From the NCBI GenBank assembly GCA_022360055.1, contig JAKSDO010000278.1, forward strand, positions 1 to 64,000: DNA of 64,000 nt. Reading direction: 5' to 3'. The notes under the pieces were generated by a model, which was given only the letters and a program-made list of their open reading frames with translations, was not told the DNA's origin and ran no database searches. Shown here piece after piece: positions 57,101 through 64,000 of this stretch. The stretch comes from Cytophagales bacterium (GTDB lineage: Bacteria; Bacteroidota; Bacteroidia; Cytophagales; Cyclobacteriaceae). The position numbers and the translations under genes were made by a program. How positions within the stretch are numbered: position 1 is the stretch's first letter; each line of letters begins with the position of its first letter.

Positions 57101-57576
57101 ACTAGTAGGGTTTTAGAATACAATTTTCCTTAAAAAAACTTTGATCGTTGATAAGGCTCCTATAAAGAAGTATAGGCGAATTGTAGATCCAGATAATCGT
57201 TAATAGTTTAAAATTTGGTGACGAAAATAGTGAATAATTAGCTGTTTTATATCTTGATTATGAAAAAAAAATCCGGGTCGAATCTCCACCGCGCCATCCG
57301 GATTTTCGAAAATTTCAATTGATGGGAAGCTGAAATCAAAAGAATGCAAAAAGGCAACGATGTTGTTGTGAGGGGTTCTTGTAATTGAATGATTTTTTGA
57401 GAATTCTCTAATTAGTTCCTGTGAGCAAATTCGACATTAATTAAATTTTCAAACGGATATTTGGAATTGAAAGCCGGAAGAAATGTCCGGACCGGTCTTT
57501 TTATCGAGGTGAACTTTATCTTGATTTATTTTCATTTACAATGAAATACCTGTTAGCTTTGCAGCGAATTATGGTT
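57101..57576. other. Intergenic region between ppdK and the cobalamin riboswitch
   Basis: About 475 A+T-rich bases separating divergent transcription units. It must hold the promoters of ppdK (leftward) and of the B12 operon (rightward). The only clear structure is the minus-strand hairpin at 57268-57306. No gene is seen. Confidence 0.5.
57268..57306 (-). terminator. Minus-strand terminator-like hairpin without an obvious gene
   Basis: AAAATCCGG (57268-57276) and CCGGATTTT (57298-57306) form a 9-bp stem. On the minus strand the 3' arm is followed by a run of T residues (57262-57270), as in an intrinsic terminator. No protein gene precedes it on that strand, so it may end a small RNA or leader transcribed from ~57310-57560, or it may simply insulate ppdK. 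Confidence 0.5.
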
Positions 57577-57746
57577 GCTATGCAGCACACGGCTGCCGAG
57601 CATTAAAAGGGAATTCGGTGTGATTCCGGAACAGTTCCCGCTGCTGTAATCCCGTGAAGAGATTTGAACTTTTCAATTTCCACTGTCCCGGCAAGTCGGG
57701 ATGGGAAGGAATTCAAATCCGGGAAAGTCAGAAGACCTGCCATAGT
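57577..57746 (+). ncRNA. Cobalamin (B12) riboswitch
   Basis: Core motifs are in the right order: AAAAGGGAATTCGGTG (57605-57620), GCTGCTGTAATCCC (57640-57653), a stem with CCCGGCAAGTCGGGA, and the B12-box-like AGTCAGAAGACCTGCC (57726-57741). GCTATG (57577-57582) can close P1 with CATAGT (57741-57746). It lies just upstream of the BtuF-like gene, whose ATG is at 57778. It should switch off the transport operon when adenosylcobalamin is plentiful. Confidence 0.93.
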
Positions 57747-57777
57747 GAAATTGCTTCGGGAAAAAAGCACAGAGGGC

Positions 57778-58971
57778 ATGAATATTTTACATTTTTGTTG
57801 TTTTAACTTCCTTTCAAGAGCTTCATTATCCGGTATCATTGCTCTGGTCCTGTCTCTATGCGCTTGCCGGATCGATAAAAAGGGTCCGGAATCGGAGAAC
57901 GATCTGCGATGGAAGGATCCGGAAAAGAATTCTCCGGTGAAGCACGCCATCGGTTTCGATTTAATATCATTTGAAAATTATAAGATCTTGCACCTCTTTC
58001 GCCATTATAACGAATTGGCCGATACCATAAGCTATGTGCTTTATAGGGCAGGCGCTGAGATCCACCGAGATTTCACAGACCTCAAGAAGGTGGAAGTGCC
58101 GATAAGAAACGTCGCCCTGCTTCATTCGTCCTATTTGTCTTTTTTCGAGATGTGTGGAGCCACAACTTCCCTTAAGGCAATTTCAGAAGGAAAATATATT
58201 TATAATCAAGATATATACGACAGGATAAAGGCCGGGGAATTACCGGAAGTGGGCTTTGGAGAAACCCTGGACAAGGAGCGCCTGCTCGAGCTGGACGTCT
58301 CCGCGGTAATTACCGTAGGATGGCCAAATGCTCCTAACAAAAGCCAGCAATTGCTGGAGGAGCTGGGTATTCCGGTCTTTATACTTTCCGATTGGCAGGA
58401 AAACACACTGCTGGGCAGAACGGAATGGGTCAAGGTAATAGCTGCCCTTACCGGTGCCGAGTATATGGTTGCTGTCAAATTCGATGCGATTGAAAGAAGC
58501 TATGATTCATTAAAAAACCTGGTCCCGTCAAAAGACCCTCCTCCGAAAATTATTTGCAATCTCCCCTATAAAGGCTCCTGGTATTTGCCGGGAGGGAATA
58601 GCTATATGAGCAATGTGCTCAGGGATGCCGGCGCCGAATACCTGTGGTCCGACGATACGGGAACGGGAGGAATTCAAGTGGACTTTGAAGCTGTCTATGC
58701 AAAGGGATTGAAAGCCGATTTTTGGGTAAATCCCGGGTTTGTCGACAGCAGGAAGAAAATCCTTGAAAGCGATAAGCGCCTGGTTGACTTTCAACCATTT
58801 ATAACCGATAAAATATTCAACTGCAACGGGCGGATCGCAAGAGGAGCGGCCAATGACTATTGGGAATCGGGCATCGTAAATCCACATCTAATCCTCGCTG
58901 ATCTCATTAAGATTTTTCACCCGGCGACATTGCCCGGTCACAAGCTTTACTATTACAGGAAAATTAATTAG
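57778..58971 (+). CDS. btuF: Cobalamin ABC transporter substrate-binding lipoprotein (BtuF-like)
   Basis: 397 aa from the ATG at 57778, 32 nt after the riboswitch; the frame is open upstream through the riboswitch but that is not coding. Lipobox SLCAC (Cys30). The periplasmic-binding fold shows VRNVALLHSSYLSF-like and DVSAVITVGWPNAPNKSQQL segments and a helical backbone as in class III siderophore/B12 binding proteins. Riboswitch control makes cobalamin the likely ligand. Its TAG stop directly abuts the TTG start of the permease gene. Confidence 0.9.
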   Translation: MNILHFCCFNFLSRASLSGIIALVLSLCACRIDKKGPESENDLRWKDPEKNSPVKHAIGFDLISFENYKILHLFRHYNELADTISYVLYRAGAEIHRDFTDLKKVEVPIRNVALLHSSYLSFFEMCGATTSLKAISEGKYIYNQDIYDRIKAGELPEVGFGETLDKERLLELDVSAVITVGWPNAPNKSQQLLEELGIPVFILSDWQENTLLGRTEWVKVIAALTGAEYMVAVKFDAIERSYDSLKNLVPSKDPPPKIICNLPYKGSWYLPGGNSYMSNVLRDAGAEYLWSDDTGTGGIQVDFEAVYAKGLKADFWVNPGFVDSRKKILESDKRLVDFQPFITDKIFNCNGRIARGAANDYWESGIVNPHLILADLIKIFHPATLPGHKLYYYRKIN

Positions 58972-60060
58972 TTGAACGCGACAAAAAATCATATCGAACA
59001 TAAAAACGGTACCCTGCGCAATGGCTGGTCAACGGCGGGGATGCTTTTTTTCTCGTTGATGGTTTGTCTGGCCCTGCTATCGCTAAACATAGGTCTCGGT
59101 TCGGTAAAGATTCCACCTCTGGACGTAATCAAGGTACTGACAGGCCTTGAAAGGGAAAATGAACTGTGGAACAAGATCATTTTTATGATCAGGCTGCCAA
59201 AAGCCTTCAGCGCGATTCTTGCCGGAAGTGCCTTGGCTGTTGCCGGGCTTCAGATGCAAACCCTTTTTCATAATCCGCTGGCCGGGCCTTCGGTGTTGGG
59301 GATTACCGCCGGCGCCAGTTTTGGAGTGGCACTGGTTATGCTTTCCGGCGGAGGTGCCGCAAGTATTTATGCCATTCGACAGCTTGAAATCGGAGGGAGC
59401 TGGTTGATCGTTGTCGCATCGGCGCTCGGGGCAGGGATGGTGATGGCGTTCATAATGATCATGAGTATCCGGTTGAGAGACAATATTTCACTTTTGATTA
59501 TCGGTATCATGACCGGGAATATCTCGATTTCCATCGTGAGCATATGGCAATATTTCAGTGAACCCGAGCAGATTCAGGATTATCTCATGTGGACGTTCGG
59601 CAGCCTGGGAGGAGTCACATCAAGTCAGTTGAGCATTTTTTCCGCGGTGGTAATTGCCGGATTAATATTGGCATTTTTAAGTTCAAAGTCCCTGAATACA
59701 TTATTGCTCGGGGAAAACTACGCCAGGAGTTTGGGGCAAAACATCAGGCGTACCCGATTCTTCCTGATCCTCACGACAAGCTTGCTGGCAGGCGCCGTAA
59801 CCGGATTTTGCGGGCCGATTGCCTTTATCGGCATCGCGGTTCCGCATATTGCGCGGTCGGTGCTCAATACGTCGGATCATAGGGTTTTGATCCCGGCAAC
59901 ACTCATAATCGGAGCCATGTTAATGCTGGGTTGCGATATCGTGGCTCAGCTTCCGGGCAGTCAATTTACGTTGCCGATTAATGCCATTACGGCTTTAATG
60001 GGATCGCCGGTTGTGGTTTGGGTTATTTTGAAAAACAGAAATCTCAGAACGGCATTCTAA
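58972..60060 (+). CDS. btuC: Cobalamin ABC transporter permease (FecCD/BtuC family)
   Basis: 362 aa from a TTG at 58972 that abuts the BtuF stop; an ATG at 59041 is an alternative that would keep all helices. It has about ten membrane helices and the family signatures RLPKAFSAILAGSALAVAGL and HNPLAGPSVLGITAGASFG in the N-terminal half, and FCGPIAFIGIAVPHIARSVL in the C-terminal half. It is the inner-membrane channel of the B12 importer. Confidence 0.93.
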   Translation: MNATKNHIEHKNGTLRNGWSTAGMLFFSLMVCLALLSLNIGLGSVKIPPLDVIKVLTGLERENELWNKIIFMIRLPKAFSAILAGSALAVAGLQMQTLFHNPLAGPSVLGITAGASFGVALVMLSGGGAASIYAIRQLEIGGSWLIVVASALGAGMVMAFIMIMSIRLRDNISLLIIGIMTGNISISIVSIWQYFSEPEQIQDYLMWTFGSLGGVTSSQLSIFSAVVIAGLILAFLSSKSLNTLLLGENYARSLGQNIRRTRFFLILTTSLLAGAVTGFCGPIAFIGIAVPHIARSVLNTSDHRVLIPATLIIGAMLMLGCDIVAQLPGSQFTLPINAITALMGSPVVVWVILKNRNLRTAF

Positions 60061-61082
60061 TGGCAAACACGGCCCTCAACGTATCGAAATTAGAGATTGG
60101 TTATCCTCAAAAGAAAGGACCTCCGGTTCGCGTAGCCGGCCCTATGGATGTTGCCATTTTCCCGGGAGAGCTTATCTGCCTGTTGGGCCCGAATGGTGTT
60201 GGGAAAACAACGCTGCTGAGGACAATTGCCGGTATTCAGCCTTCGCTGGGAGGGAAGATATCAATCCTTGACCTGGAAATGTCCGAAATCAGGAAAAAAA
60301 AGCTGGCAAAGTTACTGAGTGTTGTGCTTACCGATAGAATAAATCATGGAAACCTGACGGCATTCGATCTCATTTCGTTGGGTAGAACTCCACATACCGG
60401 ATGGTTTGGAAATCTCAGAGATGACGATCTCAACAGGGTTGATTGGGCTATAGAAAATACAAATGTTAAACACCTGGCGGGCAAAAGCATTCATCAGTTA
60501 AGCGATGGAGAGCGTCAAAAGGTCATGATTGCACGGGCGCTGGCGCAGGATACTCCGGTTATTTTACTCGATGAACCGACCGCTCACCTGGATCTTCCAA
60601 ACCGGATCGATATCATCCGGTTGCTAAGAAAGCTGGTTCGGGAAACAGATAAAGCCATCATCATGTCGACCCACGAGCTCGACCTCGCGCTCCAGGCTGC
60701 GGATAAAATTTGGCTTATGTCCATGGGGAACAAGACTTTTTCAGGGGCGCCCGAAGACCTCGTTTTGAATGATATTTTTGGAGAAGCCTTTATCCGGGAG
60801 GGGATCGATTTTGACAAAAGACATGGCTTGTTTAAGGTGGTAACGCCGCATTGCGGGGAGATTCAGGTGAGCGGAAACGAAGTAGGAGTTTTCTGGACGA
60901 GGCGAGCTTTGGAGCGACTCGGGTATTCGGTCACCGGGCGGAAAGACTGCGCGCGGAGTATCCGGATAGAGCTAAAAAATGATGAATGGGTATGGCGATA
61001 TAATTCTCGCGATAAAACGGAGGTGTTTAGCTCCGTGGAAGCATTGATCTGCCATCTGAAACCGAAAGGGGGCAAGGTATGA
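60060..61082 (+). CDS. btuD: Cobalamin ABC transporter ATPase (BtuD-like)
   Basis: 340 aa from the ATG at 60060, overlapping the permease stop by one base (TAATG). Walker A is GPNGVGKTT (43-51), the signature is LSDGERQKV, and Walker B is VILLDEPTAHLD with the H-loop in MSTHELDLA. About 85 residues after the ATPase core (from GEIQVSGNEVGVFW) form an extension not found in E. coli BtuD; its role is unknown. It energises the BtuC-like permease. Confidence 0.93.
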   Translation: MANTALNVSKLEIGYPQKKGPPVRVAGPMDVAIFPGELICLLGPNGVGKTTLLRTIAGIQPSLGGKISILDLEMSEIRKKKLAKLLSVVLTDRINHGNLTAFDLISLGRTPHTGWFGNLRDDDLNRVDWAIENTNVKHLAGKSIHQLSDGERQKVMIARALAQDTPVILLDEPTAHLDLPNRIDIIRLLRKLVRETDKAIIMSTHELDLALQAADKIWLMSMGNKTFSGAPEDLVLNDIFGEAFIREGIDFDKRHGLFKVVTPHCGEIQVSGNEVGVFWTRRALERLGYSVTGRKDCARSIRIELKNDEWVWRYNSRDKTEVFSSVEALICHLKPKGGKV

Positions 61083-62983
61083 ATCTTAAGATCCCGGTTT
61101 TGGCATTGCTTTTTTTGTGCCTTTCCGTCCCCGGAAGGACGCAAATGAAAACGATGGAACTGGAGGAGGTGGTCATAGAGGGATTGCCGTTTGAAAAGTT
61201 TTCTTCCGGAAGTAAAATTGTGAAATCGGACAGTCTGACCATGGCTCAACTTGGTCAAGAAACATTGGCCCAATACGTCCTTCGGAATACCACGGGCTAT
61301 ATCAAGGAGCAAGGCCATAAAATGTTGGCGTCCGTGTCGTTTCGAGGGACCGGTTCTTCTCATACCGGCGTGTTTTGGCACGGTGTAAATATCAATTCAT
61401 TGACACTGGGAAGTACAAATTTTAGCGGCGTTCCCCTGTTTTTGTTTGATGATATTGCCGTGCATTACGGAGGCGCCAGTTCGTTGCACGGCAGCGATGC
61501 CATCGGCGGCAGCATCCACCTCAACTCAACTCCGACTTGGGAAGACGGGGCCCATGCACAATTCCGTTATGACTACGGGAGCTTTGGAAATCATTTCAGC
61601 GGAGTGAAAGTAAATTTTGGAAATGGGAAATGGGAAGCCAAAACAAGGGCATTCAACCATATGCTCAAGAATAATTTCAAATATTCCGTAACCGACAGAC
61701 TTGGCAATAATTCCGAGATCGAACAGGAACATGCCGAGGTGCACAATTATGGCGTTTTGCAGGAAGTGAATGGTAAAATTTCGAAAAGAGGATTTTTGTC
61801 GTTAAAAGGATGGTTTGGTAAGAACCGGTATGAAATACAACCGATGATGGTGACCTATCCCGGGCAACCGCAGGACGGCGATGAGATATTCGATCGGAAT
61901 TTAAGACTTGTGGCAGAGTATCAACACTTTTACAGGCGTGGAGCGCTGTCATCAAGTCTCGGGTATGTCCGGGATTATCAACTGTTTGATGAATCGGATG
62001 TCATCGAGACCAAAAGAGGTATCGCCAGCCTGAGTTACGAGTGGAATATGGACGAAAAAACAATACTCAAGGCAGGAGGGGCTTCGAAATATATTGTCCC
62101 CAATGTATGGGCATATCAGGAAGATCTGACGGAATGGCGGAGCGATGTTTTCATTTCTGTAAAGCGAATGATCCTTGAAAACTGGAGTGCGAGTCTGAAT
62201 GCGCGAAAGACATTCGTGCCGTTTACCGTGGCTCCGGTAGCCCCTTCCCTGTCTACCGGTTATCGTATCAAAAAAGGCCGGTCGGTCTTGGCTTTCCGCG
62301 CACAGCTTGAGCGAAGCTACCGTGTGCCGACCTTTAATGACCGTTATTGGGGCGAACAGGGGCGCCCTGACCTCAAATCAGAACACGGATTCAGCGTGGA
62401 ACTGGGGCACAATTTTGTTCACCAGGGAGAAAGCGATCGGTTTGAATTTGATATTTCCGGTTATTATATGAAACAGGACGACTGGATTGCCTGGAAACCG
62501 ACGGACAACTTATGGAGACCGTTCAACCTGAAAAAGGTTGAAGCTGCCGGGGTAGAGGTTCAGGGAAAATACGGTCAAAAAATCCGTGCCGTGCAATTTG
62601 AGGTTGGCGGGCTTTATGCGCTTAACCGGTCCGTGTTATTGGAGGGGGTTTCGGAAAATGATGCGGCGGTGGGTTATCAGTTGCCTTATACACCCAAACA
62701 CCGGGCCGTATTATATGCCAGCCTGATGTATAAAAAGTTCAGACTTTCAATAAACAATCAATATACGGGCACCAGGTATGGTATAGATGTGATCCATGAG
62801 AAAATTGAGGGTTTCTTCTTGACGGACCTCCGCTTTGGCAAAGATTTTTCGCTTGGGGAACACCATTTTTCCCTGGAAGGGCAGGTGTTGAATGTTTTTG
62901 ATGTGGCGTATCAGAACGTAAAGCGCTATGCCATGCCCGGAAGAAACTATTTGATGAGTATTAATTTTTATTTAAGCAATTAA
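61079..62983 (+). CDS. btuB: TonB-dependent outer-membrane receptor (BtuB-like)
   Basis: 634 aa. It overlaps the ATPase stop by ATGA (61079-61082). The signal peptide ends near VPGRTQM. The TonB box is MELEEVVIEG, and the plug holds SFRGTGSSHTGVFWHGVNIN and GGASSLHGSDAIGGSIHLNS. A 22-strand barrel follows, ending in YLMSINFYLSN. Because the operon is under a B12 riboswitch, cobalamin or corrinoid uptake is the likely role. Confidence 0.92.
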   Translation: MNLKIPVLALLFLCLSVPGRTQMKTMELEEVVIEGLPFEKFSSGSKIVKSDSLTMAQLGQETLAQYVLRNTTGYIKEQGHKMLASVSFRGTGSSHTGVFWHGVNINSLTLGSTNFSGVPLFLFDDIAVHYGGASSLHGSDAIGGSIHLNSTPTWEDGAHAQFRYDYGSFGNHFSGVKVNFGNGKWEAKTRAFNHMLKNNFKYSVTDRLGNNSEIEQEHAEVHNYGVLQEVNGKISKRGFLSLKGWFGKNRYEIQPMMVTYPGQPQDGDEIFDRNLRLVAEYQHFYRRGALSSSLGYVRDYQLFDESDVIETKRGIASLSYEWNMDEKTILKAGGASKYIVPNVWAYQEDLTEWRSDVFISVKRMILENWSASLNARKTFVPFTVAPVAPSLSTGYRIKKGRSVLAFRAQLERSYRVPTFNDRYWGEQGRPDLKSEHGFSVELGHNFVHQGESDRFEFDISGYYMKQDDWIAWKPTDNLWRPFNLKKVEAAGVEVQGKYGQKIRAVQFEVGGLYALNRSVLLEGVSENDAAVGYQLPYTPKHRAVLYASLMYKKFRLSINNQYTGTRYGIDVIHEKIEGFFLTDLRFGKDFSLGEHHFSLEGQVLNVFDVAYQNVKRYAMPGRNYLMSINFYLSN

Positions 62984-62987
62984 GTAT

Positions 62988-64000
62988 ATGAATATGAAAC
63001 GTTTAAAATTACTTTTATCCGTAATCATCGTCGCAGGGTTCATGTTTTTGGCATCGTGTGATAACAGCAATGATCCGGATCCTTTACCGCTGAAAACAGG
63101 TGTCTTGATTGTCAATGAAGGGAATTTTGGCGCCGGCAACGGCAGCATTTCTTTTTACGACGAAGAGCTGCAGACAATTACAAATAATGTCGTGAAGACG
63201 GCGAACGGAGGGAGCGAAATTGGTTCGCTTGTACAGTCGATGTTTCTTTATGATGAGGTGGGGTACATTCTTTGCAACGATGCCGATAAAATCGAATTTA
63301 TCAGCGAAGCCGATTATAAATACCTGGATAACCCAACCACTAATATTTCGCAACCGAGATACATGACTGCGGTCGGAAATAAGGGATATATTTCGTGCTG
63401 GGGGGCCTGGGGAGAAAACTATACACTCCCTGATTCTTACGTTGCGGTCATTGATTTGACTTCAAGAGAGGTCGTGGATACACTTGAGTGCGGTTCCGGT
63501 CCGGAAGGAATTATTGTGCTGAATAATAAACTGTATGTGGCTAACTCTTATGAAACCACTGTATCCGTGATTAATCTCGCCGATAACTCTTCTGAAAAAG
63601 TGAATTTCGATGCCGCGCCAAAGCATTTTGCTCCCGGTGCGGATGGAAATCTCTGGGTTTCCATTTCCGCCGGTTGGTCCTATCCCGCGGATAAATCCGG
63701 CGTACAATCGATCAATCTTACAACAGGCGAGAAAGGTAATTTTGTGCCGATACAAAACACAGCCGGATCTATTGTATCGGATGTAAGCGGAGAGAAGATC
63801 TATATTTTGGCTGCCGAATTGTATCCAAAAACCGGGACAAAGATATATGTGTACAATACAATCACAAAAAATCTTCTTACCGATGCACTTATCTCCGGAG
63901 ATAACTTCTATGGTTTGGGATATAATGTAACAACAGATAAAATATACGTCAGCGATTCGAAAGCCTTTGCCGGACCCGGCGATATTCATGTTTACGATAC
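62988..64000 (+). CDS. btuG: Surface beta-propeller lipoprotein, BtuG-like (3' end outside window)
   Basis: Starts at the ATG at 62988, 4 nt after the receptor stop, and runs off the window, so only 337 residues are seen. The signal peptide has lipobox LASC (MKRLKLLL... FLASC). The body has repeated propeller-like strands: GVLIVNEGNFGAGNGSISFY, YVAVIDLTSREVVDT, GPEGIIVLNNKLYVANSYET and KIYVYNTITKNLL, as in DUF5074/YncE-type proteins. In Bacteroides, BtuG is a beta-propeller lipoprotein that captures B12 and hands it to BtuB, so position and fold support the same role here. Confidence 0.8.
   Translation, partial: MNMKRLKLLLSVIIVAGFMFLASCDNSNDPDPLPLKTGVLIVNEGNFGAGNGSISFYDEELQTITNNVVKTANGGSEIGSLVQSMFLYDEVGYILCNDADKIEFISEADYKYLDNPTTNISQPRYMTAVGNKGYISCWGAWGENYTLPDSYVAVIDLTSREVVDTLECGSGPEGIIVLNNKLYVANSYETTVSVINLADNSSEKVNFDAAPKHFAPGADGNLWVSISAGWSYPADKSGVQSINLTTGEKGNFVPIQNTAGSIVSDVSGEKIYILAAELYPKTGTKIYVYNTITKNLLTDALISGDNFYGLGYNVTTDKIYVSDSKAFAGPGDIHVYD

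Overview
The window reads as chromosome from a member of the Bacteroidota, probably a marine or aquatic Cytophagia-type heterotroph. The signs are two SusC/SusD pairs, each preceded by an ECF sigma factor and a FecR-type anti-sigma factor, many lipoprotein signal peptides, six S1-family sulfatases, frequent short ATGA or TAATG gene overlaps, and little Shine-Dalgarno signal. The taxonomic call is an inference from gene content.

Region 1 (1-7932) is visibly richer in A+T than the rest. It holds two convergent, overlapping ORFs at the left edge, a sulfatase, and a minus-strand operon (DUF2798 membrane protein, MarR regulator, amidohydrolase, two DUF1254/DUF1214 proteins). The first DUF1254 gene carries an in-frame TGA exactly where the lipobox cysteine should be. 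The block ends at the 3' end of a tRNA-Cys gene, a typical island insertion site.

Region 2 (8132-31286) is a polysaccharide-degradation cluster. It contains a cupin, a GH28, a GH92, a TPR-PhoD phosphatase, a GH78, a 95-aa Tat mini-protein, a sulfatase, an FG-GAP lipoprotein, then sigma/FecR/SusC/SusD and two sulfatases. Region 3 (31434-43159) is a second sigma/FecR/SusC/SusD set followed by a DUF6807 (PmoA-like) lipoprotein, a Tat-exported Gfo/Idh/MocA oxidoreductase and another sulfatase. Together these suggest uptake and desulfation of a sulfated, rhamnose- and uronate-containing glycan. The exact substrate cannot be read from the sequence.

Region 4 (43257-51557) has a minus-strand AraC regulator divergent from SIS-domain, TIM-barrel, ROK-kinase and MFS-permease genes, then a decayed sulfatase and a DUF5703 protein. 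A 42-bp element next to the AraC gene recurs upstream of the DUF6807 gene with the same spacing to a -7-like box, which suggests one regulator controls both operons.

Region 5 (51558-57100) contains a candidate structured non-coding RNA of about 290 nt with its own promoter-like and terminator elements that I cannot match to a known family, a PQQ dehydrogenase with a fused cytochrome c domain, and pyruvate phosphate dikinase. Region 6 (57577-64000) is a vitamin B12 uptake operon under a cobalamin riboswitch: BtuF-, BtuC- and BtuD-like proteins, a TonB receptor, and a beta-propeller lipoprotein (BtuG-like) cut by the window edge.
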